From: Ophiura sarsii | Taxonomy: Eukaryota > Echinodermata > Ophiuroidea > Amphilepidida > Ophiuridae | Direction of reading: 5' to 3' | NCBI GenBank assembly: GCA_035610835.1 | Contig: CM069449.1 | Location: forward strand, 61,776,292 to 61,840,291 | DNA: 64,000 nt | In this document: in pieces, positions 1 through 11,112 of the stretch | Layout: the number at the start of each line of letters is the position of its first letter | Numbering within the stretch: the first letter of the stretch is position 1 | Notes under the pieces: generated by a model | The model's input: the letters and a program-made list of their open reading frames with translations, nothing else | Told to the model about the DNA's origin: nothing | Database searches by the model: none | Program-made: the position numbers and the translations under genes

Positions 1-263
1 ACTTTATCTTCAACCTCTCTGAGCCGCCTCCGGCACGTTCTACCGGCCGACTAACTGCGTGGCAATTTACATATGCATATTCATATATGTAAATAAAACA
101 GGAATTGTGGTTTTATTTTGTTCTCGAAAATGTCACGTTTTGAACCAGTCCCCAAGTGGATGCTATTCTCTGCATTCTTGGTAATTTAAGCCCAGAAGGC
201 TCAGGCCGACTCTTGCGGGACTGGTGGAACTCGTTTTGTTTTGATAGTGTGTTGGTGTATAAC
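1..263 (+). repeat. Conserved block X, left copy
   Basis: This block recurs at 62952-63201 in the same orientation. Shared stretches include the ATATGCATATTCATATATG region (66-90), AATAAAACAGGAATT, CCAGTCCCCAAGTGG, and GGTAATTTAAGCCC followed by GAAGGCTCAGGCCGACTCTT. Differences are mostly substitutions and short indels. In both copies the block runs straight into a unit of the P-loop repeat family, so block and unit look like one module. I see no long reading frame. Its function is unknown; it could be the non-coding head of a larger repeat or a decayed gene-family promoter or exon. Confidence 0.75.
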
Positions 264-815
264 ATTATAATTGTATTGTCTGGAAGTATTGGGCAAATCC
301 ACTCTAGTATTGCGTTAGACATTTACTGTTTTATCATAAACTGATAAATCAATTATTAACATAATAATGTTCTTGTTTGGAAGCCTGTGGTTGGTCAAAT
401 CAACTATAATTGCGTTGAACATGTACAGTTTTCAATTTTCATCATGAACTGATATTACAATGCTAAGCATAATAATGTTCTTGTTTGGAAGCCCGGGATT
501 GGGCAAATCAACTCTTGTAGCGTTTAACATTTACTGTTTTCATCATAAGCTGATAATACAATGCTTAACATAATAAGGATCTTGTTTTTGAAGCCCTGGT
601 TTTGGTAAATCATCTCTAATTGCGTTTAATATTTACTGTTTTCATCATAAACTGATAATACAATAATTAACATAATAATGTTTTTGTTTGGAAGTCCGAG
701 ATTAGGCAAATCAACTCTAATTGCGTTCAACATTTGCTGTTTTCGTCAATAACTGATAATACAATGATTATCATAATAATGTTCTTGTTTGGAAGTCCGG
801 GTTAGGCTAATCAAC
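264..815 (+). repeat. Tandem ~102-bp repeat with P-loop coding potential, first array
   Basis: Six head-to-tail units are visible. The phase motif ATAATAATGTTCTTG starts near 361, 469, 570, 672 and 773, giving spacings of 108, 101, 102 and 101 bp, with a degenerate unit before 361. The best copy (469) reads as a short frame starting MFLFGSPGLGKSTLVA, then about 16 more residues and a stop. This is a hydrophobic strand followed by a Walker A motif. The copy at 672 keeps GSPRLGKST; 570 has a stop at the first glycine but keeps SPGFGKSS; 361 and 773 are broken. No splice sites or continuous frame joining units were found, so this is probably not a working gene. Confidence 0.8.
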
Positions 816-1085
816 TTGGGAGAGCTTGGACTTAGTCATTGGTTGAACCAATTTGTAGTGATTAATCATGTGAGTTTAAAACACTCTGTTGACTTCATTA
901 TTTGCCCTCTCCTAAATCAAGTATCAACTGATTAGAGAGAAAATAACATTCTGAGATGAGAACCTAAATGGTAATGTTTATTCTTGGTTATATCTTGAGT
1001 CCCTTTCATCGAATAAGAAGGTGACTAGAACGAATAATTTCGGGAAATTGAGGGAGACACCGTTATTGGCCAAGTAACAATGATT

Positions 1086-1152
1086 AACCTGTATATCATC
1101 ATGTCGATGTACTAGTTGGACATCCAGAAACTGGGAAAACAATTTTATCATC
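1086..1152 (+). repeat. Isolated diverged P-loop unit (GHPETGKT)
   Basis: The frame through 1103-1153 reads VDVLVGHPETGKTILSS and then a stop. The Walker A motif lies at 1118-1141. The DNA differs clearly from the tandem units, yet the protein motif G-x4-G-K-T preceded by a hydrophobic strand is kept. Flanking text (CAAGTAACAATGATTA, TATCATCAT) resembles sequence around 2508-2580 and 62100-62187, so these three are relatives. It could be a decayed exon. Confidence 0.5.
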
Positions 1153-1889
1153 TTAACCATGTTATCATCATACACTGATTACTATATTTGAGAATCAGTC
1201 AGTCTATTAATCGTTGCCACATTAAATGTAGACATGCTGTCAACTGTATTTCTAGGACATCTGTGAATGTTGTGAAGAGATAATTTGAGATTTTACAGAA
1301 ACATTTAAACGAATCTTATGAAGGTAGACTTGGGAATAACGTTTGAAATACCGAATTATCTAAGTAGGTTTTAATTACTTTTAGCACATGGGTTAAAGTG
1401 GGTTATCCTTGGTGTAAGACAGCACAAAATTAACCTAGCACAAAATCTTCTATTGATGGATTAAAGGATTATACAGTTTTATTCCGTAATGTGGTCTTGA
1501 CACTAGACTAATTTACACTAAGGATACGCACAAAGTTGACACACTTTGGCCCACTCAACATTTGTTCTTAATAACATAGAGTTAATTCAGTTCAGTTTGA
1601 GTAAATGATGCTAATATCATTAAAGCATAAGATGTCTATCACTACCTTAGGTTTCACGGTGTGGCGATCCTCAGGCAAACATTGTTATCAATGTAATCGG
1701 ATAAATAATGACATCTCCTCGCATACTCTGGTTCAATATGCAGGTTTGTACCCTTTTGCAACAATTATAATGCTTGAAATTGAAAAATCTAAACATCTAA
1801 AACATCTAAACATCTAAAACGATAGACTTAATCTTCAAGTTAAATGATAGCGATGAGCGTTCTGATCCGTTGATACTTGATTTATGAGA

Positions 1890-1990
1890 GGGCAAGAGAT
1901 GAAAACAACAGAGTATTTTATAACGTATAATCGGTTGGATTACATAGTGACGTATGGTCGGTTGTTTTACATAATGATGTACGGTCGGGG
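1890..1990 (+). repeat. Dispersed GTGACGTATGGT repeat
   Basis: The motif ACATAGTGACGTATGGTCGG and near copies occur here and again around 59125-59170 and 62365-62500. This is a third sequence shared between the two ends of the window, which supports a common larger repeat. No coding signal is visible; the frame through 1884-2147 shows no recognisable domain. Confidence 0.5.
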
Positions 1991-2410
1991 CATTGCAAGT
2001 TTGAAAAAGCTAATGCAAATATTGCACAAAACGTGCACGCCGACGAGTTGTCTATCCAACCACAACATAAAAGTTACTGAATACACGCACCACTTGGATG
2101 AGGCAATTGCAATTTGTCGAGTAAAGTGTTATCCTAAAACTACCTAAAGATGAAGAATAAAATCTTGCAGGGTCGTGTGTTTAGGTCTAGTTATTGATGC
2201 ACATTGAAATTATAAATAGTTGTCGTAATTATACTCAAATGTAAAATGTCATTATAAAACTGTTTTAAAGAATGTGACCAATAAACTATTTATTTTTGGT
2301 GGGCCAAAGCTACCCATCAATGGCAAATCCCAATTAGACAGTATAAATCATTCTGGAGTCTCAACTAAACCCTGTAATTAATCAATCAACTTTATTGTAT
2401 TCACCATTAC

Positions 2411-2585
2411 ATACTAATAATGTGCTTGTCAGGAAGCCCGGGAATTGGTAAATCAACTATAATATTCATCTTCCAAGGGTCGGATCATTAGAGAGCGATA
2501 GTATCGGGCAAGCAACAATGATTATGTTTATCCAATCCATCATCATATAAGTGTATTAGCTAAAAGCCAAGATACGTTAACAATA
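2411..2585 (+). repeat. Isolated P-loop unit (GSPGIGKS) plus companion segment
   Basis: The frame starting at 2420 reads MCLSGSPGIGKSTIIF, with an intact Walker A motif at 2432-2455. The following 2490-2580 resembles the segments around 1070-1190 and 62095-62190. This copy stands alone between the two tandem arrays. Confidence 0.6.
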
Positions 2586-3138
2586 ATTATTATTATTTTT
2601 ACCATTAGGAGATACAGAAAACACTGCTCCACAGATTTACGGACCTCTTACGGTATTTTAATCAGGTTATTCTAGTTTATTTCCGGTTTATTTCCCCTTC
2701 AAAATGTCGCTTAAAACATTGGTGAATTCTCAATAAATCCATGTTTTTTATATTTTAATTACATATGTTAAATAAAAAAAGTCAAATTCGAAATAGATAT
2801 GGGTCGGTCAAGCCATTAGAAGAGGTTTTGTCCATGGCCCCATTAATACATTGTTTATTCAATGATGAAATATAACTATAATTCAGTCTGATATCAGATG
2901 AGATGTAAACATGTTGTCAATTAAATGACCACACATCGCCCTGTAGGCGACTAGATATTAATAGCACAAGGTGAAATTTTACTTATATTAATGAGAATAC
3001 AATGTGATCAGATTTATTATTGTCATTTTGAAACTGTCTATAACGAAACATTTTCCCGAGATCATGAAATCAATAATTGAATTTGGTCATGATTTTTTTT
3101 AATGAAACTGTAATATGATAGTGTGCGTGTGTTCAACA

Positions 3139-4030
3139 TTGAACTTTTCTTGTTTGGAAGTCCAGGATTGAGCAAATCAGCTCTGGTAATTACGTTTAAC
3201 ATTTACTGTTTTCATCATAAACTGATGGTTAACATAATAATGTTCTTGTCTGAAAGTCCATGATTGGGCAAATCTTCTCTAGTAATTACGTTTAACATTT
3301 ACTGTTTTCATCATAAACTGATAATACAATGGTTAACATAATAAAGTTCTTGTCTGAAAGTCCTGGATTGGGCAAATCAACTCTAGTTATTACGTTTAAC
3401 ATTTATGTTTTCATCATAAACTGATAATAAAATGCTTAACATAATAATGTTCTTGTCTGAAAGTCCTGGATTGGGCAAATCAACTCTAGTAATTACGTTT
3501 AACATTTACTGTTTTCATCATAAACTGATAATAAAATGCTTAATATAATAATGTTCTTGTTTAAATATCCTGGATTAGGCAAATCCACACATACTGTTTT
3601 TATCATGAGCTGACAGCACAATACTTTAACTGTTTACCATAATAATGCTTACCATAATAATGTTCTTGTTTGGATGTCCGGGATTAGGCAAATCAAGTCT
3701 AATTCGTTTAACATTTACTGTTTTCATCATAAACTGATAATACAATGCTTAACGTAATACTTTTCATTTTTGGAAGTCAATGATTGGGAAATCTACTCTA
3801 ATTGCGCTTACTAGTTACTGTTTTCCTAATAAGCTTATAATACAATGCTTAACATAATGTTCTTGTTTGGAAGTCCATGATGGGGAAAATCCACTTTAAT
3901 TGCGTTTAACATTTACTGTTTTATTATAAACTGATAGTACAATGCTTAACATAATAATGTTTTTGTCTGGAGGTCCAGGGTTGGGCAAATCCACACTAAT
4001 TGCGTTTAACAATTACTGTTATGCCACTGA
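3139..4030 (+). repeat. Tandem ~104-bp repeat with P-loop coding potential, second array
   Basis: Nine units follow each other; phase motifs lie near 3234, 3338, 3441, 3545, 3654, 3755, 3850 and 3951. Copies at 3654 (GCPGLGKS) and 3951 (GGPGLGKS) keep an intact Walker A motif. Copies at 3338 and 3441 read ESPGLGKST with the first glycine lost. Copies at 3234, 3755 and 3850 have stops inside the motif. Most are followed by the shared tail TTTAACATTTACTGTTTTCA. The array belongs to the same family as 264-815 but with its own variants, such as GTAATTACG in place of ATTGCG, which suggests separate local amplification. Confidence 0.8.
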
Positions 4031-4802
4031 CGGATTTACCTATTATAAAACAATGCCCAATACGTGTTTATATGTATTCTTCGTTACGACACAGACAAGC
4101 ATTTACTAACAACTGTCTGAATATGGAGTAAATTTGCCCCATACATGTATAAGGAATGGCAAAGCCTTAAAACAATACTATTTCAAAGTTTAGAGGCCCA
4201 ATTCAAACAATGTAAACACATGTTGCTTGTGATATCACTGCAACATCTTCAGCAGAGTGATATATAAACCCTCCGGTTATGCGATCATTTCTGGGCGGTT
4301 AATAACGGCAGAGCATTATATTAGACGACATGTATATCGTATCCTGTTTCGCTTAATTCGATGGCTTCGATGGCCGGAGGGCTTTAAATCACTTTGCTGA
4401 AGATGTCTAGCTGAAAATATTTATCTCTGGTGCTCCGATTGTTTTAAGTTGATAATCAACACAACGGATTCTAATACAAGTCTACATGATTCTATTCCCT
4501 ATTTTGACACATTAACACATATATAGTATCCATAGTAACTTCTATTAAACTAAATATTAGCGCAATCTATTTATTAATAAATGTGAATCTCGTATATGTT
4601 CACTTAATGCGAAATTTTGCCTGGAATAACGTTATTTAGGTCATGCACAATATGCGAGAAATGTATATAAATGTAAAAATCCGATTACATTGCATAAGTA
4701 AAGCAAAATGTAATACTGCATTGTACCCCATACGCAATGCGTACATATCACCGTTATACTCTTACCGGAACCTAAATCATCATGGTCTAGGATGATCGTA
4801 CT

Positions 4803-4910
4803 TTCTCAGTTACTGCTCCTCGCATATGGAACACCCTCCCGGATTATATCAGCAGTTGCCCTTCAATTGGGTCCTTTAGGTCTCAACTCAAGACTCACTT
4901 TTTTTTTAAA
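4803..4910 (+). pseudogene. LINE ORF2 C-terminal fragment (CR1-like)
   Basis: The frame beginning at 4803 reads FSVTAPRIWNTLPDYISSC and continues to a THFFF end and a stop. This matches the family signature found at the C-terminus of CR1/Jockey-group reverse transcriptases (FSVxAPxxWNxLPxxI...FKxxLKTHLF). It is only about 35 residues, with a probable frameshift upstream near 4795. It is a 5'-truncated dead copy. Confidence 0.6.
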
Positions 4911-5205
4911 TAAAGGAAGAACGGGATTGAGTTTAGCTATTTATGCCACATATGTGTGCATTAGTCATATTTCTATTTAATTGTATCTCTCTGCATTTAT
5001 GTTGTTTATTATTATTGCTCTATTGATCCTTACCCTGTTTCCTGCTGATTTTGTAGCTTTCCATGTGCCATCTGCGTCTTGTTGATTTTCGCGCTTTATC
5101 ATTATTATACGTAGTCCCGTGGTACTTATATATATATATATATCTTTTTCCTCTATGTTATTAAGATTTCGTTTAGCTCCAAGACACAATAATACCTTCT
5201 TATTA

Positions 5206-6257
5206 TACACTGAGCCAAAAAAGAAACTTATAAAAACAGAAACTTATATAATTTTAACAGATCACCAAATAATATTCTGTGCATGAAAATGTACCAAATT
5301 TGGATACAATATTACTGCAATGTATCGCTTCAAATGGCAGTCAATAAACAATTGTTTGCTTCAATGACACAAGAGAAATGCTGAAAAGCATATACAAATG
5401 TGTAAACATGCCGAAAAGCATATAAAAATATAAAAATGCTGAAAAGAAAATGTAATGATATTCAATGTTAACATGAAAAGCACATGAAAATGTGTTATGT
5501 GTTATGTAATTGTGTAAACATGCTGAAAAGCATATGAAAATGTACTAGTATATGAAAATGTGCTATACATGATATGAAATGTAAACATGCTGAAAAGCAT
5601 ATGAAAATGTGCTATACATGATATGAAATGTAAACATGCTGAAAAGCATATGAAAATGTACTTGTATATAAAAATGTGCTATACATAAAAGGTGAAAATT
5701 ATGAATGTAAACATGCCGAAAAGCATATAAAAATATAAAAATGCTGAAAAGAAAAGGTAATGATATTCAATGTTAACATGAAAAGCACATGAAAATGTGT
5801 TATGTGTTATGTAATTGTGTAAACATGCTGAAAAGCATATGAAAATGTACTAGTATATGAAAATGTGCTATACATGATATGAAATGTAAACATGCTGAAA
5901 AGCATATGAAAATGTACTTGTATATGAAAATGTGCTATACATAAAATGTGAAAATTATGAATGTAAACATGCCGAAAAGCATATAAAAATATAAAAATGC
6001 TGAAAAGTACATGAAAATGTGCTAAACATGTATATGATATGCAATGTAAACATGATGAAAATCATATGAAAATGTGTTATACATGTATCGAAAATGCAAT
6101 GTAAACATGATGAAATTATGTGAAATGTGAAAATTATGATAGAAATAAACAATAAAAGATAAAAAATTAAAAATTAAAAAAAATGACACAAGAGAAATGT
6201 GCACTGCCCCTATGGTGATCTGTTAAAATTGTATAAGTTTCTTTTTGGCTCAGTGTA
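5206..6257. mobile_element. Tc1/mariner-like non-autonomous element with internal satellite
   Basis: The ends are inverted: CACTGAGCCAAAAAAGAAAC at 5208 and its reverse complement ending at 6255, each followed inward by a match to ATTTTAACAGATCACC. Both ends abut a TA, as expected for Tc1/mariner insertion. No transposase is present. The interior is almost entirely a satellite built on CATGCTGAAAAGCATATGAAAATGT-like units. Confidence 0.8.
5395..6120 (+). repeat. Higher-order satellite inside the mariner-like element
   Basis: The phrase TGTAAACATGCCGAAAAGCA recurs at 5401, 5706 and 5962, marking higher-order copies of 305 and 256 bp. The 49-bp difference equals one inner monomer. Inner monomers alternate AAAAGCATATGAAAATGT with CTATACATGATATGAAATG. 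The minus-strand frames that cross it (5955-6204) are artefacts of the repeat. Confidence 0.8.
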
Positions 6258-6362
6258 GTTACATCAGTGTATATTCCAGTGTTAGGCAAAGAGTAGTCTT
6301 TTGTGCGACGGTATTCGTCAGTATATTAAAGTAACGCATGCGAAAAGCTGCGATCACTAAAA

Positions 6363-6804
6363 TACAGGGTGTGTCAAAAAAAAGTGTCCCGTGTGAAACA
6401 TGATTTTCTTTGCCATGAAATAAAATATAACATTTGTTCACGAAATACTAATAATCATGTAGAGCAATCTTCAATGTGCCATAATAAGAAGGAAAAAAAA
6501 TCAATTTATTTTGGAGCTTCCGCTATCAAATTATGGTAAATCTACTTGGGCATGTTCATATTCAGATTTGGCGACTTTTCATGTGAAGAGAGCTCTTTTC
6601 TTAGAATTGTCATTCAGTGTGTCATTGAACATAATCAATCACATTAATAATACTCTACCTGAATTGATCATATATCAGTGGTTAAGTGATAAAATTCAAT
6701 AGGATAAAGTTGACTAATAGGTTGGTTTTTTAAAAAACCAAAAGACATGGATGTATTTTTAATGAATTTTCAAACTCATGGGATACTTTTTGGCACACCC
6801 TGTA
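6363..6804. mobile_element. Mariner-like MITE, TACAGGGTGTG ends
   Basis: The left end reads CAGGGTGTGTCAAAAAAAAG and the right end is the reverse complement of CAGGGTGTGCCAAAAAGTA. TA flanks both sides. The 442-bp interior has no transposase. Solitary, related ends occur at 9903 and 24554. Confidence 0.75.
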
Positions 6805-7029
6805 AGTTCAATCGCAGCAAAGGAAAGTCAATAAAACACTCCCTACCAACAATTCAACCCTGTTATTGACAAATGTACTGATGCCAGTCACCTGATCGGC
6901 CGATCGGGTCGTATGCGCGTGCCCCCTGCCATGACAAACCGCTATCTTTCCTCCTTTGTTCCACAAGCAATTGCTTTTCATAATTCACATTATAAAAATG
7001 TTTTGTATATATATTATTGTGTGTATTGT

Positions 7030-7090
7030 GTTTATGTATGAGCACTCTCATGAGTTGAATTTCCCTGTTTGGGATTAATAAAGTTTAAAT
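7030..7090 (+). pseudogene. LINE 3' tail
   Basis: The segment GTTGAATTTCCCTGTTTGGG followed by ATTAATAAAGT resembles the widespread 3'-terminal hairpin of CR1/L2-type retrotransposons. It is immediately followed by the GAAAT microsatellite, the position where such LINEs carry a simple repeat tail. Confidence 0.5.
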
Positions 7091-7245
7091 GAAATGAAAT
7101 GAAATGAAATGAAATGAAATGAAATGAAATGAAATGAAATGAAATGAAATGAAATGAAATGAAATGAAATGAAATGAAATGAAATGAAATGAAATGAAAT
7201 GAAATGAAATGAAATGAAATGAAATGAAATGAAATGAAATGAAAT
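7091..7245 (+). repeat. (GAAAT)31 microsatellite
   Basis: Thirty-one uninterrupted copies of GAAAT follow a LINE-like 3' tail. The minus-strand frame reading as repeated FHFIS is an artefact. Confidence 0.97.
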
Positions 7246-7255
7246 GATAGACTAG

Positions 7256-8340
7256 TCCCCCATATCACTAACTTTATATGAGTTAAAACCCCAATTCACA
7301 AGAAAAGTGAGTTATAAAATTATTCCAAAAATCGTTGATTTATTTTCTCTAACCAACCAATTGTTGAAATTCGTTTTAGAGATTGTTATTATTTCTAGAA
7401 GTCAAATGAGAAATATACTATCCCATCGTTGCCTTTTTGAAATGAGTGGATATTTCACCATTTTGCAATCATCGTCACTCTTTCGGTTTTTTTCCGTTTT
7501 TTCGTTTGGAGTGATTGTGACTCCTTTTAGAGTTGCATTAACCCTTTGACGTATTTATAACTTTAATACAATATATCACTTATTTGGAGTCGTTATCACT
7601 CATTGAGGGGAACAGTGTGGTAGCTACTCTTTTTAAATTCAGATTTGATTTATAAAAACTTGTGGAGTGAATTCATAGTATCGCTCGACTTCCTAAAAGG
7701 TCACACTAGTTCCTCGGCAAAACTATCCGCATCAGATCAAAAACTTTACTGAAAACATTCTTATAAAGATTGAACCCGAAATATTGTTGATGATTTATTA
7801 CACAATTACAACTGAGTAAGGCTAAACCAATTAGAATAACCGGATATCTGCTAATTTCACCAACAACTATACTTGTTTTCGGAACGGATGATTTGGTCCG
7901 ATTAACTGCCCCTTACCCAAATCTTTTACCGAGCTACCATCGCCTCCAAACCCTTTATGGAGCTATCAAGGCTAAATTAGTTTAAATTAGCTTCAATAAC
8001 ATGCACGTTTAGACAAACCACTTACCTTATTAAAACCCTCCTCCACAGGTAGCTCGATTAACCACGATTCGAAAAACACAAAGTAACCGATTTCCTCGAT
8101 GTAAACACGTTCATATATGGTAGTTAATGATCTCGACAGTTCGCTCGTTCACTGACTTGTAAATTGATTTCTCGAATAACCATTGATGTGTAATAACGTG
8201 CGTATAAATACTGGTAGTCCTAATGTGAGAATCAGATAGTATGTAGAGTAATTAATATATTTTATGCGTTGTTTCCAGTTACCCGCTCGTACTCAACTCT
8301 TTTTCCCCTTTTACCAACTATATATGGTATAATATACACC
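7256..8340. other. No feature seen
   Basis: This is AT-rich DNA with no convincing coding frame, inverted repeat or tandem repeat. The frame at 7307-7549 is low-complexity, phenylalanine/leucine-rich and not recognisable. Confidence 0.5.
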
Positions 8341-8976
8341 TAGCACATAAAGTCCCTGACCAGGTGCTTTGAGGTTGGCTAATTCAAAATATATGATCGG
8401 TACCAAAAATCTGAGATATACATTAAATGAGCAAATTTCTTCTCCGCAGTTTGATACCTCATTCAACAAAATCGAATAGATACTTTTAAATTTATATCGA
8501 TTTCAATGACCGCGCATGCAACAGAAAAGTTGCACTAGGTATAGGAAATCATTGATTTGTGTGTGATTTACCATAGACGGTAAAAATCAATGTTTTACCC
8601 GTCTATGGATTTACGCACTGAAAAACTCACAGCTTATCAGCTAAGACTTGTATTCTTCACAGCCAGATACACCCTTTGTCCCGCACATTGCGGTTATCAC
8701 TAAAGACCCATTCATCTGTCTCGTTCAGATTGCACACAGTTATGACAGTAATCACACACAAATCATTGATTCCTATACCTAGTGCAACTTTTCTGTTGCA
8801 TGCGCGGTCATTGAAATCGCCATAACTTTAAAAGTATCCATTCGATTTTGTTGAATGAGGTATCAAACTGCGGAGAAGAAATTTGCTCATTTAATGTTTA
8901 TCTCAGATTGTTGGTACCGATTATATATTTTGAATTAGTCAACCTCAAAGCACCTGGTCAGGGATTTTATGTGCTA
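8341..8976. mobile_element. Foldback element with ~225-bp arms
   Basis: Arms 8341-8565 and 8755-8976 are near-perfect inverted copies, from the ends GCACATAAAGTCCCTGACCA to the inner GTATAGGAATCAATGATTTG. TA flanks both ends. The loop contains a second small palindrome (8571-8608, CCATAGACGGTAAA against TTTTACCCGTCTATGG). No coding frame is present. TA flanks suggest a Tc1/mariner or similar transposase acting in trans. Confidence 0.8.
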
Positions 8977-9070
8977 GTACGTCATTGCTTGTACGATCAG
9001 TATATTGGTTTCTAAACTGGTACACATTATTTAAGGTTCCAGTGTTTGTTGAGCTGATGTTCCCACTCCC

Positions 9071-9302
9071 TTAACACTTTTGGACCGGTGATTTGACATT
9101 TCGCCGGTAATAAATCATCTAAGGATGTGTCTATTTCCCACTATGTGGTCCAATTAAAGACTGCAAAGGACATAATTATGCCCCAAGGGCATAAACGTAC
9201 CTTCATAACCCTGCAAATGGGCCACACAGTCAGCGGTTGACAACATATTAGATAATTTATTACCGGCGAAATGTCAAAATCACCGGTCCAAAAGTGTTAA
9301 GG
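9071..9302. mobile_element. TTAA-flanked MITE (piggyBac-like), GGACCGGTGATTT ends
   Basis: The left end TTAACACTTTTGGACCGGTG and the right end, its reverse complement ending in AAAAGTGTTAA, form arms of about 50 bp extending to TTTCGCCGGTAATAAAT. TTAA at both tips fits piggyBac-type target choice. The loop carries CCCAAGGGCATAAACG and no coding capacity. Confidence 0.75.
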
Positions 9303-9641
9303 GATGGGAACATAATGAGCCTACAATCAGCATGCATGTTCTTCTACGAATTCAATGATATGATGTGTGTACATGTAAACCTCTACGGTATCAACAGATA
9401 TGCATGTTTTGATGAATGTCGTGGGAGTTTATAGACAGCCAAGTTTTTGAATCAACTATTGTTGGACCAATCAATCGTGCCCTTGATAATAATTGTATGC
9501 AGGGTTGTATAAACGTGACTATGACGATGCTAAGATCTAAACAAACCCCCTCATTTTTGGTTCAGTAAATTACTCTCTTCTTAGAAAATAGAATGTCCCG
9601 TGGAATATTACCATAGAAACACGGATACTAATGATTTCTAC

Positions 9642-9790
9642 CAGTGGTGTAACAAGTGGGGTGGATAGGCGGTGGGCAGGATCGATTGTCACACCTCCCT
9701 GTGAGTCGACCCTCTCTACAGCGTCAATTAGAGAATAACTGATTTTTGCTCCATCCCATCATCATCTCAAAATGTCTGGTTACGCCACAG
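9642..9790. mobile_element. hAT-like MITE
   Basis: The ends CAGTGGTGTAACAAG and CTGGTTACGCCACAG are imperfect inverted repeats of the CAGTGGCGTAAC type seen in many invertebrate hAT MITEs. I could not find a matching target duplication, so the boundaries are less sure than for other hAT copies here. Confidence 0.5.
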
Positions 9791-9902
9791 ATTCAAATAG
9801 TTAGGAAAAAATAGTTAGGAAAAAGCTGGACGTGTGATATTTGTTTGATGCTAAACATGATACTTCAGAATAATTTCTTGTTCAATGCCCAAGCATCTAC
9901 AG

Positions 9903-9990
9903 GGTGGATCAGAAAGAACGGCAACGTTTTCCACAAAGTCGTCACAATAATGTTAGGCATGCATATTCAAATCCAATTGTAGCACTATGG
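9903..9990 (+). mobile_element. Solitary mariner-like end
   Basis: CTACAGGGTGGATCAGAAAG matches the end seen at 24554 (TACAGGGTGAGTCAGAAAG), and GGCATGCAT follows in a comparable region. No partner inverted end was found downstream, so the element is truncated or its other end has decayed. Confidence 0.4.
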
Positions 9991-10360
9991 AGACCTTTAA
10001 TTTGGCTTAAATTTTAAAAATCGACCATTGCGGTATCATATTACACTTATTTTAGTAAAGCTCCAGATTCTGAAGCCAACGAAGGGATGGTCGAAATGTT
10101 CAAGCCATTCCTTAATGTATTCTAACGAGGTTCACTTTCTGAATCAGCTGATATGCCTCGTTTCACTTTTCTTTCTTGTATTCAGGTTTTTTTCACTCAT
10201 AATTCCACAGTTCTATTTATTTCCAGTTATTTTAAGATTTTGTATCCAACATTTATGTGCCTTGTCGGATTTTCATTAATAATCGGCATTTCTGAATCAG
10301 CCAGCCAACAATACTACGTGTCATTGCCATTCTGTGGATTGGCTTTAAAACCCTGGATTC

Positions 10361-11112
10361 TACAGTGCAACTTACCATAACTGCCCTTTATTTCATTGTG
10401 TCATGCATATAGACCTATATTGGATGTAAACAAGCATAGTATAGGGGACTGGTATAGAAATCCACACACAGCCCTCCTGTGTATAACCATGCTTCACTGC
10501 ACATATTTGATGTTGATGTACTGCTAACGCGGTAAATTCAAATGCATGTTCCCTGACTGGTGAATCATTTGTTTGCATACACTAAAGCTAAGAGTGTGCA
10601 CAAAATGTATACACACTGCTTAAATACTTATAATAAAAAACTGAAAACAAAATCATAAAAAGTGCTCATACCATTTTGTTGTTCAGGTCTTTAGCTCTAA
10701 TTTGATAGGTTACACGCCAATATTAAAGTTATGGTTATCTTTAAATTAAGTCTTAAATATTGGTTCTTAGATATGCAAATTAATCAAATAAAGAAAAAAA
10801 TACAAAGATTTTTTTTATTTTGCTCATACAAAAATATCAGAATTAGGTATATGCACAACATATCTGATTTCCAGTCTACCAGCGTACACACATCTCTAGA
10901 TAAAAAGTCAAATGTGTTTTGGACTTGATGCTAATTAAATATGCAAATAATACGCAAATGATGTCATTTTATAAAATCGCTCTAATAAATATTTACGTTA
11001 AGACTTCTTTAATATGTGTCACCAAACTTGACTTTATTGGAGGAAAATTGGTGTTGTTATTGTCATTTAAGTGAATTTGGTGAAACGGGCATTTATGGTA
11101 AGTTGCACTGTA
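10361..11112. mobile_element. TA-flanked DNA transposon remnant, CAGTGCAACTTACCAT ends
   Basis: The left end TACAGTGCAACTTACCATAA and the right end, its reverse complement with one change, are about 26 bp long, extending into TGCCC/GGGCA. The TA dinucleotide at both tips fits Tc1/mariner. The 750-bp interior shows no transposase; the minus frame at 10393-10578 is unrecognised. Confidence 0.7.

Noticed and set aside
264..815. CRISPR-like repeat array
   Set aside because: The units are directly adjacent ~102-bp tandem copies without unique spacers, and the surroundings are eukaryotic.
7032..7268. Protein of repeated FHFIS units on the minus strand
   Set aside because: It is a translation of the GAAAT microsatellite.
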